DNA of 64,000 nt from Acanthochromis polyacanthus. Its lineage: Eukaryota; Chordata; Actinopteri; Pomacentridae. The translations under genes were made by a program, and so were the position numbers. The notes under the pieces were generated by a model. The model made no database searches, was not told the origin of the DNA, and was given only the letters and a program-made list of their open reading frames with translations. Where the stretch lies: the NCBI RefSeq assembly GCF_021347895.1, contig NC_067136.1, forward strand, positions 2,315,970 through 2,379,969. Reading direction: 5' to 3'. Shown piece by piece: positions 28,827 through 39,899 of this stretch. Position 1 is the stretch's first letter; each line of letters opens with the position of its first letter.

Positions 28827-29597
28827 TTATCTAATTTTCTCTAGATGGAGGGTATCTGTTAGTATCGCGATCCAGTGGCTAAAAGATGGGAGTCCCTCCC
28901 CTTTCCAGTGCTGTAAAATCAATTTCTTGGCACATAGAAGGCCATAAGATAATACAGAATGTTGAGCTTTCGACAGGTTTTTTGAGGTTTCTGAGACACC
29001 AAATAAAATCATAACAGGATCAGGCTTCATTTGCACTTTCAAAATTTTTGTGAAAAAATAAAAAATTTCCAACCAGAATCCTTGTAATTTTGAACATAAG
29101 ATGAAACTGTGCAGTAAATCGGCTTCTGTGTGTTTGCATTTGTCACAAATAGGTGACAGATCTGGATAGATTTTATTCAGTTTCACTTTTGAGTAATGTA
29201 ACCTGTGGATGATTTTAAACTGTATCAGATGGTGTCTTGCATTGAGAGTACATTTGTTGACAAACTGCAATGCCCTTTCCCAGGTTTCTCCCGAAATCTC
29301 CAAGCCTAATTCTTCCTCCCACTTTGCTTTAATTGGATCTGTATTCACCTGGTCGAGATCTTGTAATATTCCATATAAAGATGAGATGGAATGCTTTCCT
29401 AGTACACTCTTACTGAAACAAAGATCAAGTTTATCTGGCTCAGCATTTGCAAAGTTATGAAGGTGTGCTTTGACAAAATGTCGAACCTGAAGATACCGAA
29501 AAAAGTCTGTCTTTGGAATTTCATAATTCTCCTGGAGCTGCCGAAATGAAGCAAAAATACCCTGAAAGTAAAGGTCCCCCACACTGCACAGTCCCAT
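28827..29597 (-). pseudogene. L1-type ORF2 C-terminal region
   Basis: An open stretch of about 256 codons downstream of the RT fragment. It contains a WEEELGLEI block and a zinc-knuckle-like Cys/His group (ICDKCKHTEADLLHSF: C-x2-C...H...H), which is usual near the C-terminus of L1-type ORF2 and thought to bind nucleic acid. It is separated from the RT frame by about 230 bases with shifts or stops. Confidence 0.8.
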
Positions 29598-29823
29598 TTC
29601 CCTCCACCGATCAAAACCACCATCTGTGAGAGAAGGCGGGAATGCCGGATTGGCTGTTAAAGGCAGTCTAAATGATAAGGGTCTAAGCTTGAGTTGTTTG
29701 GAGATCTGTCGCCAAATTAAAATAGTATTGTGTATGATTGGGTTATGACTATACAGTGATTTTTTTTATTAATGGGAGACAGTAATAAAGCCCCAAGTGA
29801 ATAAGGTAGACAGTCTTCACGTT

Positions 29824-31287
29824 CTATATATAACCATGTGTCAGAAAGTAATGTCTCATCCAGTCAGTAAGTGATGTAGAGAATACTTGAGGCCCAGTAA
29901 TAACGCATAAAATCTGGCAAAGCCAATCCTCCCTTTCTTTTCTGTTTGCATAGGTGACCTTTTTAATTCTATGAGATTTGTTATTCCAAATAAAAGAGAG
30001 AATTATAGAGTCCAATTCTTTGAAGAATGTTTTCTTAAGATATATGGGCAAATTTTGAAAAAGATAAAGTAATTGAGGCAAAAAGATCATTTTGACTGCA
30101 TTTACCCTACCTATCATTGAAATTGGTAGTGTCTTCCAAAATTCTATCTTTGTTTTGAATTTGTCTGGTAACACTGCATAATTAGCCTTGAACAGTAAGT
30201 TATCCTTCTTGGTTATTCGTCTTCCTAAATATGTCAACTCTTCAAGGGCTAGTTTAAACAGAATCTGCGTTAGGATAGTTGGGTCTTTACAACGTATTGG
30301 CATAAGTTCGCTTTTGTTCCAATTGACTTTATAACCCGAAAAGGAACTGAATAATTCAGTTAACTCAAGCAGAACGGGAATTGATGATTTGGGCTGCGTT
30401 ACATACAATAAAATGTCGTCCACATAAAGTGAAATTTTGCTTGATGTAAATTCTGTGTTGTAACCATGAATTCCTGAGTGTGTTCTAATTGCTTCAGCCA
30501 GGGGTTCCAGGACTAACGCAAACAACAGTGGGCTTAGCGGGCACCCCTGCAGAGTCCCTCTATATAGTTTAAATGTATCTGAAATATTCTGGTTGGTGAG
30601 AATTCTGGCATTAGGGTCGGAGTACAATAGTTTTATCCAAGAAATAAATCTACCTCCAAAACCAAATTTCTCCAGTACGGCAATTAAGTAGGGCCACTCC
30701 ACACAATCAAAGACCTTTTCAGCGTCTAAACTCAAAATGAATAGATCCTCCAAATCAGAAAGCTTGGGAGAGTAAATGATGTTTAGAAGACGCCTGAAAT
30801 TGTGAAAGAGCTGCCTGTTCTGGATGAACCCAGTTTGATCTGAATGTACCAGTTTCGCCACATTTGGACTTAATCTTCTTGCTAGGGATTTGGCTAATAT
30901 CTTGAGATCGGAGTTTAATAAGGAAATCGGTCTATATGACCCAACCTGTTTAAGATCCTTCCCTTTCTTAGGAATAAGAATGATTACCGCTTCATTAAGA
31001 GATGAAGGAAATGTAACGGCTTTGAGCGCTGAATTATACATTTTCAGAAGGTATGGAGCTAAGATGGCACTAAATTTTTTGTAAAACTCATTGCAAATCC
31101 CATCTGGTCCAGGGCTTTTACCACTCTTTAAGGAGTTAATTGTTTTAATTATTTCCTCACATGTGAATTCTCTGTCAAGAAGGTCACTGTCTTCCAGAGA
31201 AAGAACAGGGAGATTACACTTCTCCAAAAACTGTGCTCTGACCTCTGGAGGAGCATGGGTTTGTGAGGTATACAATTTTTCGTACAA
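29824..31287 (-). pseudogene. L1-type reverse transcriptase domain (ORF2 fragment)
   Basis: An open stretch of about 487 codons covers nearly the whole reverse-transcriptase domain. Visible are KSPGPDG (about residue 57), SYRPISLLN (about 117), the first catalytic Asp in LSLDAEK (about 188), RGTLQGCPLSPLLFAL (about 243) and the YVDD active site in LYVDDILL (about 288). This is the L1/Tx1-like order. Upstream, 31290-31451 in a shifted frame gives the linker before the RT; downstream, 28827-29597 continues the C-terminal region. Frameshifts separate these parts, so the element is dead although the RT core itself is open. Confidence 0.9.
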
Positions 31288-31735
31288 TTGTTTGAAGGTA
31301 GCATTAATATCTTTTTGTGAGAAAACGGAGGCGCCCGATTGAGATTGTATGCAGTGAATAGTTCTGTCATTTTCCCTCTATTATGTTTCTCCCCAGATGG
31401 TTGTGCAGCATTTTCTGCATCCAACTTTTTTATTTCTTCCTCTAATTGCATTTTTTAATATGATTCAATTTCTTTTGTGAGGACTGATAAGATATGACAC
31501 AGCCCCTTATGTAGGCTTTAAATGTTTGCAGAACAGCTTTAAGTGTTTCACTCATTTCTTATTCCTTGAAAAAGGCCTTTCTGTAGAACTCTGAAATGTA
31601 CATTATTTTCAGTCTTGAGTTACCTTACCGTTATTTTTAACCTCTGGCAGTTCACCAAAACAAATAAAATGAATCAAGAAACAAAAAAAGCAAAAAGGTT
31701 AAAAGAAATAAATGAATAAAAATAAAGGTAAATAA

Positions 31736-32120
31736 AGATGCCGGATGGTGGGGGGTGGTGGGCAGGTGGTCGTGGGGGAGGTGGGGCTGTGGGGCGCCAT
31801 GGGGGTCTGCTATGGCCCATTCTGCTGCGCGGGCCTTGGGGCTCTGGCTGTGTCGGGGCGGGGGGTCGTTCTGGGTTCCTGGGCTGGCTCTCCGCTCGGT
31901 AGCTCCTGCGGGGGGCTGTGTGGACCTCCTTGGGCTGGAGGAGACAGCTCCCTCCTTTTGGTGGAGGTTTTCATGCATGCCAGACTCACCACACCGGCAC
32001 CTACCAAAACTCCATAGAGTTTGTTCCTCCGGTCGCTGAGTCAGTGGAGGTTGCTGGGTTAGTGTCTGTGGATCTTCCTGCTCTATCTATCCTTCCTGTG
32101 GCCTCCTGACATCTTCATGA
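31736..32120. repeat. GC-rich segment just beyond the duplication edge
   Basis: A G-rich plus strand (GGGGTGGTGGGCAGGTGGTC-like) with a base composition very unlike its AT-rich surroundings. Several overlapping frames are open in both strands but look like composition artefacts. It starts where similarity to copy 2 ends, so it is probably part of an inserted repeat. Not identified. Confidence 0.4.
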
Positions 32121-34032
32121 TTGATCCAGTTGGGATTCTGTCGTATCTGGTGTTTGTGAATCGTCTTAGATTTGTAACTGGTTTCAAGGTGTGAATTAAA
32201 GAGCACAAACAAATAAAATGCACCTTTTCTCTTAGAACACTGTCTATGCCTCACCTTTCTGTCTGTCCTGTGTTTGTTTTATGTTTCACTTGGGTGTGCA
32301 CAGCCCTCAATGGCATAATGTAGAAAACAGCTTGAAATAAACATGATAGGTTAATTTGCCATGAGGGCAGGTGATGGTCACAGTCACAAAGAAGAAAAAA
32401 ATTGCATGAAGCTTAAGCAATGAAACCATGGTTGGTTGGTGTCATTTTTGAGCGGATATGCAGACAAAAAAAAAAAAGAACAACAGGTCACATGTGTCCA
32501 CAAACAGCAAAAAAGTTCAACAGAATTAACAACTAAAATAAATGAAACACTGAATCCAGACCAAACACATCAGATGGAATGAACTGGTATAAAAATAGAA
32601 GAAAACATCCTAGAATGAACAACAGAAGCACGGTGGGATGTCGTCAGCTTCAAACTAACATTTCTTTAATGAGCTTTTTCCGGTGTATTACAGGCCTCAA
32701 CAGCTGCTCTCTTATTGGTCCATGAGCAGGCGGGCTCTCAAAGCTGATTGGACCACAGACGTGTGATGAAATGAAGGTGAATCCATTCAACCAGTGCTGG
32801 TTATTGGAGCCGACTGAGGCAGAACAACAGACACATTCCAAAGCAACACACTGAGGATCCAGAGAGTCTTTTCACAGCTGAAAATTTGGTCAGAAACCAT
32901 CTGAGAAGACAGCAGAGCCAAAAGTCACACAGCTAAAGATGTTTCCTTCACAATGACCACTCACAGTCCTCTTGGAGACAACAGGACGTCTCCTTCCTCC
33001 ACCAGAACCTGATCAGAGTCATAAAGTGAGGAAAAGCAAACCTCTGGAGGAGATTCCATTCTTCACTGTGACCTCCTGACCTTTCTCTCCCCCAAACATC
33101 TTTCTGTCTACTATTAACTTTCTATCCAATAATGAAGTGAACAGCTTCAGTGTGAACATGAAGGAAATTCATCCACATCTGGATTCAGTCCATGATAGCA
33201 GCTGGATCAGGACCAGGACTGAAGAAGAACACATCAGATGTGAAGTGTTTGTGGAAGATGAACAGCTGAAACAGCAACACCTCCTTCTGTCTGTCACTGC
33301 AGTAAAAGACACACAGAGACTTTTATCCAGAGCATCTACACTTCCTGTTTCAAAGTCTTCTCATTGTTCAATGGATATGCTTGTTTCCTGACTTCTATTA
33401 CAAGTTTACTGTCCTCTATCCTGAAAATCCACACTTTCTCTGCATGTTTCTATCTTTGACTATCTCAGAAATATTTCATGTTTGGTGTCATTTTGATTCC
33501 ATGTTTAGTGAGATTTTACATCCGTGATCATCAGAGATATTTACCAACTGGATTTCTAGCTCTGACAAATGATCTTAAAGTAAGTTCTGAAGGTGTTTTT
33601 CCTCTGACTTCTCCTGGACAGTGAAGCTCCAGACCTCCCCTTGGGATAGAAACATCCATGATTGGTCAGATGCTGCTTTGAATTGGCTCCAAAACTTTCT
33701 GGATAAAGGAAAGTCACTGAATTGTCTGGCTTTCTTTTTACATGCATTCTAATTAATTTGGGGATTTTCTTCTGTTGGCTTATTTTTACGTCTCTTCTAT
33801 TCTGTAACTTTGGCTTCCTTTAAAAGGTTCTTTGTCCTTCTTTAGTTAACTTTCATAATGCAACAGCTCAAAGGTTTTCTTTGGAACTCTGACATTTGAC
33901 TCTTAGTATTTTCACTTCAGCACTTTTTCAAGGTAACTTTTCCAAAGTTCCTCCTTGTCTCTGCGTTCCAGAAGCAACTCATCCAGCAGATCATCACAGC
34001 TCCTCATCCTGCAGACTCTGATGTCCGTGAAG
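32121..34032. other. no gene recognised
   Basis: Noncoding spacer between the two duplicated segments. The plus frame 33137-33391 (84 codons) has a plausible composition but no domain, no splice context and no recognisable relative. Confidence 0.4.
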
Positions 34033-34434
34033 TGCAGGCAGAGAAGAAAAGTCCATTGACACTGACTTGCTTAATAATAAGTTTATTATAAGGAAGAACA
34101 GCATCAGTACAGACAGAGAGACTGTCTGGGAGAATCCGGCCAAATGAATCTCTCCGAACAGCAATCTGAGATCAAATTTATATGTTTTGGACAAGTATGA
34201 GGTCACAACATATGTTTCCTCATTAAAAGACATCTGGTCATGGAACAAGACCCTACAGAACAACCCCCTATCATTAAGACACCCAAAGAGCCATTAGGAC
34301 CCCAAAGAACAATTATCATTACCTGGACATAATGATCCCCAATCTAATCACAGAAATGACTTCCTTCAGCAAAAAAACACATCTATTCTAAAAGCAACAT
34401 ACATCCCAGCATACATCTCAGGTCAGATACCACA
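34033..34434 (-). mobile_element. putative solo LTR, copy B
   Basis: On the minus strand it begins TGTGGTATCTGACC, has a TATA-like CATATAAATTTG about 230 bases in, an AATAAAC polyadenylation-like signal about 340 bases in, and ends near GTGCAGGCAGAG on the plus strand. Related diverged sequence is at 4345-4811. No target duplication was found and the 3' edge is approximate. No retroviral genes are nearby. Confidence 0.45.
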
Positions 34435-35284
34435 CTCTCCCTCCTACAGAGGCCAAGCAGTGATTGTAATAGACGGTGTGGGCGATTGTTGTCTGGCTGT
34501 GCAGCACTGGCCTAATTTTCTGGTCAGAGAAAACGCAGCAACTTCTCTGCTTCAGAATGACCAATATTTATTCCTCCAAATGCAGTCCAAATAGGCACAT
34601 TGACAGTCTTGAACCTTGATTACAACGTCTGAGTTAGTTATTGCAGATAAATACAGTGTTAAACACAAGCAGTACCTCAAAATGATCACAAGGTGTCAGC
34701 CTCTGAGCACAAATGAAACTTATGTAACAACACAGCTCCTCAGCGTATGGTCACATGACCGGGATTAACTATCGGCATTCAGTGTGCGGTAGAGCTCAAT
34801 GCTCCGTTAAAATATACGTGACACATCAGCACAACAGCCATTCACGCACACATCATATGCAACATAATTATACATGCCAGTTTCAGCACAAACTACATGC
34901 GGTAATGAGAACAGCACCTGCACAACCGTTCGGTACAGAAACGTGCATGATACAACACAAGCTAAAGCATGCTAACAACATTTGGTATTATCTGTAACTC
35001 CCGTAGCTAAATAACATCATTATTACAGCAAATGTAACGTAAAGAAAGTGATGTGGAGCTGACTTACGCTATCACAGACGCACGCCGTCCAACAAAACAC
35101 GGGTAAAACGGCAGTAGCAGCTCTGCTTGGTGAACAGAAAATATCTAGTTAGGTGTCGCACGTGTGTCTGAGTCCGAGGGCTAGAGAAGAAGTGGCGTTG
35201 TCATCCGGATGTTTACGCTCCTTCTGCAGGGAGTTTTATACAGTGATCATTGTCCTTCTGGAAACGACTGAATTTACAGATTCA
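34435..35284. other. no gene recognised
   Basis: Noncoding DNA with a CpG content visibly higher than its neighbours (about 34740-35210). No domain-bearing frame was found. Confidence 0.4.
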
Positions 35285-35452
35285 CAAAGTAGTTCTGAAC
35301 TGATCACTGCTCTACCAACAGATGATTTTTGGGTTTCCTGAAGAATGTGAAGGTAATCCTCCTTCTTCATTGTTTCATTTACTTTGTGTGAAGTAGCCAG
35401 AGCATGATACTGCCACCACCATGCTTGATGGTAGCTTTGGTGTTCTTGGGGT
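35285..35452 (-). pseudogene. Tc1 transposase relic (short)
   Basis: Phrases such as CTGCCACCACCATGCTTGATG and GGTTTCCTGAAGAATGTG are the antisense of a segment common in fish Tc1-like transposases (the KHGGGS region and its neighbours). Only about 170 bases remain, cut off at the TTAA where the inverted-repeat element starts. Confidence 0.55.
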
Positions 35453-35456
35453 TTAA

Positions 35457-36681
35457 GGGTCCGTGTACGTCGCCGTCATTCTATTTTCGATTTGGGGTCA
35501 AAACACCAAAAACGGATAACGGCCGTTTCCCGTTTTTCGTTTTCAAAATAAAAATCAGAAAACAGAAAACCAATCCGTTTTCCAATTTTCCTTTTTTCAA
35601 TAAAAACGGATATCAAAAAACAAATTAGAAGTGAAATTTCATTTTTTGATATCCGTTTTTTAACGACACTTTTGAAAGACAAACATCAGAAATGATGGCG
35701 ACGTACACGGACCCACTCTCCTCGAACCACATCAAAACACAAATGTTGTTAAACTGCACAAACACATGAGTGCAAATAGTGCTTCTCTTACATGTTAACG
35801 TGCTTGGTGGTAGGGTCCATGCAGGGATCTTACCCTTAACCCTGCCCTCACAAGCCTTGATGTTTCTTGATGACAGGTAGCCGGTCATCATTTTGCGGCC
35901 AAATGATGATCCAGTCTGGAAGAACATTTAATGTTGAAAATTGTGTATTCTGAACTAGAGCACCCAGAAGGTGGCGATGTTCACATTATTACTATGACAT
36001 TCAGATACAGTGGATGAGATTGTTCACAAAGTATATAAAAACTAGGCATGCAATTATGATAGACTGCTTCGGCAGTGCTGTTCTGACTGTTACATTTATT
36101 TCTTAAGTCACCCTGCTAGTCCTGTGAATAAATAAGACAGCAGTGAAATCAATTGTACCCGATTTGCTTGTCCTCTGGGGTAACTCTTGTGATATTGGGC
36201 TATAAAAACAAATTTGATGACTGATTTGATTGCTTGACGTTTGTCATCCATTGAAATAATAATTAATAATTATTAACAAATCGGACGCTGATCGCTTCTT
36301 ATGTGGTGTGTCATGAATCCAGGACCATAACAATAAATATCATCAAAATACACTGTTGATGGACTATATATAAATGAAATTTAACTCGTTTTTCGTTATC
36401 CGTTTTTATTGGGAAAATAAAAATGGAATAACGGTCAATATTCTGTTTTCTGATGTTTGTCTTGCAAAAGTGTAGTTAAAAAACGGATATCAAAAAATGA
36501 AATTTAACTTCTAGTTTGTTTTTGATATCCGTTTTTATTGAAAAAAAGAAAATCGGAAAACGGATTGGTTTTCTGTTTTCTGATTTTTATTTTGAAAACG
36601 AAAAACGGGAAACGGCCGTTATCCGTTTTTGGTGTTTTGACCCCAAATCAAAAATAGAATGACGGCGACGTACACGGACCT
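35457..36681. mobile_element. TTAA-flanked element with inverted MITE-like arms
   Basis: The outer ends are inverted: GGGTCCGTGTACGTCGCC at 35457 and GGCGACGTACACGGACC ending at 36680. TTAA lies immediately outside each end (35453-35456 and 36682-36685). The left arm (35457-35714) is itself bounded by 18-bp perfect inverted ends, so it looks like a complete MITE. The right arm (about 36445-36681) is a second, inverted copy lacking its inner end. Both are full of AAACGGATA/TATCCGTTT motifs. The TTAA target points to piggyBac-type mobilisation (inference). No transposase is encoded. Confidence 0.75.
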
Positions 36682-36689
36682 TTAAGGTC

Positions 36690-37455
36690 TCACCTTCTCT
36701 CCTCCACACACAGCCAACAGAGGCTTTCATTCATAAAAAATCTGAGTTAAAATGATGTCTGATGTCACTACGTAGAAACAAGATGATGTTGAAATGTCGT
36801 CAACAATCAGGAGCATTAAAGTGTCTCCTAAAGGTTTGGGCTTCTGATGAAAAAGTTTCAAGAAAAGAGCAATTAAATGGAAAATATCCACATTTATACC
36901 AACAAATAAAACTTTGAAGTCAGTGTGAGAGGAGGAACAGGATGGACCATAAGTTGATCCAATCACTGGCAGAAGTTAACGTAGAGTGTGATTGACACTT
37001 GGACATTTAGCCTTCTTTTTTACATCCTTATCTACCATGAGTGGTTCATTCTATCAGTCCAACTCAGTACTGAAAGGCTCAGTGAGGAATAAAGTCACTG
37101 TTTCCATCTGTCAGTCAAAGAAATTCTGGTTTCCCTGATGCATTACTGGTGACTAATTACTGTAATCACACTGTCCTCCACCAGCAATAAACTATCGACT
37201 GTAATTGTTCAATATTATCAGTATTATTATTGGTTATGCAGAGGGAGGAGGAGGAGTTGTAGCAGAAGTACAAACTGTTCAGGGACTGTGATCAAGCGGC
37301 TCAGGCGGTGGAAAAACAGCGGTACAAAAGCAGGCAGAGGCAGCATTTGAGTGGTCCACTTCTTTTCTTTTTTATTCCTTTATTTGCCAAACGTGCAAAA
37401 ATGCAAAGTAATCAAAGTGCTAGTGCAAAAAGTGCAAGTGCCAAAGTGCAAATGC
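36690..37455. other. no gene recognised
   Basis: Noncoding DNA. Near 37380-37455 short iterations of GTGCAAA/AAGTGCAA form a degenerate tandem tract. Confidence 0.45.
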
Positions 37456-37462
37456 CTTCAAG

Positions 37463-37957
37463 GGCGTCAGTTTGTTTTTAAAAGTGTGGGGGACGGAGAT
37501 CACAGCACTTTGAGAAAATGTCGAAGAGCGGCGGCAAAATGCCACAAGCTGGGCTTGAACTCACAACCACCGCACCAAAGGTGGAGGCTCAAGCTGTTGA
37601 GCTATCAGTACATGCAGGTTGAGGAGTCTGTGGGCCGCTATAGTGCTAATTCTCCCGGGCCGAAATTTTGCCCCTGCACGCCTCTGGTCGGAGCTTCCAC
37701 TTGGCACAGGCGCAAATTTAGCATCTGCACGTTTTTTTTTTGTTTTTTTTAACCTCACGAAGGTGTGCTGCATGTCTGTGCAACTCTCGGCCGAGTGCGG
37801 ATGGTGCGTTCAGGAGCGTCGGAATTTTCTATACTGCTGAAAATAACTGGGTTTACAACGGCTTACATGTGAAGAATTTGAATGTGTTGGAGACAAAATG
37901 AGCCCTGACAAAAAGTGGGGGGGACACGTCCCCACCGTCCCCCCCTAAACTGACGCC
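37463..37957 (-). mobile_element. short element with GGCGTCAGTTT inverted ends and a tRNA-like core
   Basis: Ends GGCGTCAGTTT (37463-37473) and AAACTGACGCC (37947-37957) are perfect 11-bp inverted repeats. Behind them, GTGGGGGACGG and CCGTCCCCCC extend the similarity. About 495 bases long, with no transposase. It encloses a tRNA-like stretch on the minus strand. No clear target duplication was seen. Confidence 0.6.
37540..37612 (-). other. tRNA-like sequence (not a functional tRNA)
   Basis: On the minus strand an A-box-like TGATAGCTCAACAGCTTGAG is followed by an anticodon-arm-like CCACC/GGTGG stem with an 8-base loop, and then a B-box-like GTTGTGAGTTCAAGCCC. This order matches a tRNA body. 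The acceptor stem does not pair well and the loop is over-long, so it is a degenerate pol III promoter-like relic. Confidence 0.5.
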
Positions 37958-38779
37958 TATGATTAAGGTGCCTTGGAGGTCAGGAGCAGTGACTTCTCCA
38001 GCAGCAGAACCCTGAATGAGGGAAAACGCCTCTATGACTGGCCTGCTTAACAGGATAAAACCAATAAAACTCCGCAGGTGGATCTTCTTAACCTTAGCTG
38101 TTAAAACCAAGTTAAAAACCCTCCATACATAAAACATACCCCAAAATAAAGTAAACAAAAAATAACTAACGTAACCAAACCCAACTAAAACCACCAAACT
38201 TAATCCAACAACAAAATATAAAGTTAAAACTATTGCAGCCACCCCTTCCGTATCCCTCCCCTTGGTCCAGCCCAGAACAGTCTTTTGGGGCGTCTGGCTC
38301 CCCGGGGACTCTTTTGGCCAGACGCACCTGGACACAAGAGGAAACTGTAGGTTAAACTGCACAGACCACTCACTCACACACACCCACCCCTCCACGACAC
38401 TCAACATATTCACCGCATGCACACCACACTAAGAGAACAACCAATTTAAAACTATCACACAATATTGTACGTTCCAATCCCAATTGCCATGTTGCCTCCG
38501 CAGACCCGGCCACCGCCATCACCGGACCAGACCCGCAGGCAACCTCAATAAAAAATGTTTGTTTAATAAATATTTAAAACCGACAACCGTGTGCAAATTA
38601 TTGATGTACCAATTAGCTTTCTCAAAGTGCTGGGTGCATTAAAACGCTAAGTGAATATATAAAGTGTTGTGTGTAAGGTGCAAACATACGTGACGGACGG
38701 CCCTGTTCATCAAAGGGACACTGATTTATAGAGGGATGTCCACAATGACCCACTTCACACATTGTCACCACAACTTCAC
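37958..38779. other. unidentified; long minus frame of doubtful coding value
   Basis: The minus-strand frame 37853-38422 (189 codons) has hydrophobic stretches (LTLYFVVGLSLVVLVGFGY) but overlaps the short element at its C-terminal end and has no recognisable domain. An AATAAA-rich patch at 38548-38580 on the plus strand could mark the end of a repeat. Confidence 0.3.
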
Positions 38780-39899
38780 ATGTGTGCACAATGTTTGCAA
38801 GTTTCACCTCCAGTCAGTGGTAAAGAAAAAAAAACATGCTTATTGTCTAACGTTTCCACAGTAACTGATGAAGAGCCTTATGTAATGTACATCCATCATG
38901 TCTGTCTTTGGACTCATTTTTCATTCATGTTTTGTCTCTTCATGGATCCCAACAGGAACCACTTATGAGCAAACTGGTTTAAACAGGTGAGGACAGGTGG
39001 ATTTACATCTGGTTTGCATTGATCAGCAAAGCATGGAGCCACAGTCTGTGACCTGAAGTGACCTTTTTGTTACACAACTATCACAGTTACCTTCATTTGG
39101 ACCACTTTGTGCTATGAAACATTTTCCATCACTGTGGTTGGACGACTATTTAAATTTGTCCTCTGAAGAAAGACGACATAATCTAGAACTCTTTCATTAC
39201 CACCACTAGTTGATGTGGTCGGCCTCCAAGTCCTCCCTACAATCAGCTGGTAAATATGTGAGAATCCATCTCACTGACTTCAGTTCAGTACTCAATACCA
39301 TCATCTATTGATGATTAAAAAGCTCCAACACCTACATCCTAGAATGAGACAGACAACAACCAGTCAGATGGAATGGACAGAAAATAACCACAAAGACACA
39401 CAATGTCAACAAATAGATGCAAAATGACCAAAATCTGACATAAAACGACAAGAATTCAACACAAATGACCACATATAACTGTTAAATTGGCTAAATAGGT
39501 AAAAAAATTTACCAAATTGCATGTAAACGAACATAAAAGGATATAAAATGACTCTTAAGAGACACAATATGATGCCATGGGGAGACTTTTGCACATCAAT
39601 AGGGACAAAATGTTTTTAATCCATACATGCATCATCTGTAAATAACAAGTTATTTCTTTAATAAATAACTAAATGTCATGACATGGGGCAGAGGGATCTC
39701 ATTACTGCTGTCAGCAGATGAGATACTCATTGCTTTGCAAATCAAGGGAGGAAAATTTGTTTTAAGAGCAAGAAGCAAGTCCAAGACAAGGAGAAGAGAG
39801 AGGAAAGGGGAGACATGAAGACATTACTGCAGCTGTAATCTGGACAATCGTTAAAATTCTGAGATTTAGATAAAGAGAGAAGAAGTGGAGAGTTTGGAG

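Larger units (their letters stand above)
28427..31526 (-). mobile_element. L1-type LINE insertion with 16-bp target duplication (copy 1 only)
   Basis: TGCAGAACAGTTTTAA (28411-28426) and TGCAGAACAGCTTTAA (31527-31542) flank the element with one mismatch. The second segmental copy has only one such site, uninterrupted, at about 46422-46437. The inserted DNA is a 5'-truncated L1-clade LINE in minus orientation, lacking the endonuclease, with its AT-rich 3' end at the left. It is therefore a LINE-mediated insertion that postdates the segmental duplication. Confidence 0.93.
21410..31735. repeat. segmental duplication, copy 1 (contains LINE insertion)
   Basis: This block matches 38862-46625 in direct orientation with about 1-2% mismatches over the introns compared. 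From the lectin start codon to its stop codon the offset is a constant 17453 bases, so there is no net indel across the gene. It includes repeat R copy 3, the whole lectin gene with its intronic LTR, the downstream small frame and a Tc1 N-terminal relic. A 3.1-kb LINE (28427-31526) interrupts this copy only. Confidence 0.95.

Noticed and set aside
31652..32039. Overlapping open frames on both strands
   Set aside because: GC-rich composition suppresses stops in all frames; the translations are low-complexity Gly/Trp or Pro/His.
33137..33391. 84-codon plus-strand frame as a small gene
   Set aside because: No recognisable domain, no splice or polyadenylation support and a length expected by chance.
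37540..37612. Functional tRNA gene on the minus strand
   Set aside because: No proper acceptor stem, an 8-base anticodon loop, and it lies inside an inverted-repeat element.
37853..38422. 189-codon minus frame with hydrophobic stretches, possible membrane protein
   Set aside because: Its end overlaps the inverted-repeat element, it lacks any domain or splice context, and hydrophobicity follows from T-rich codons.
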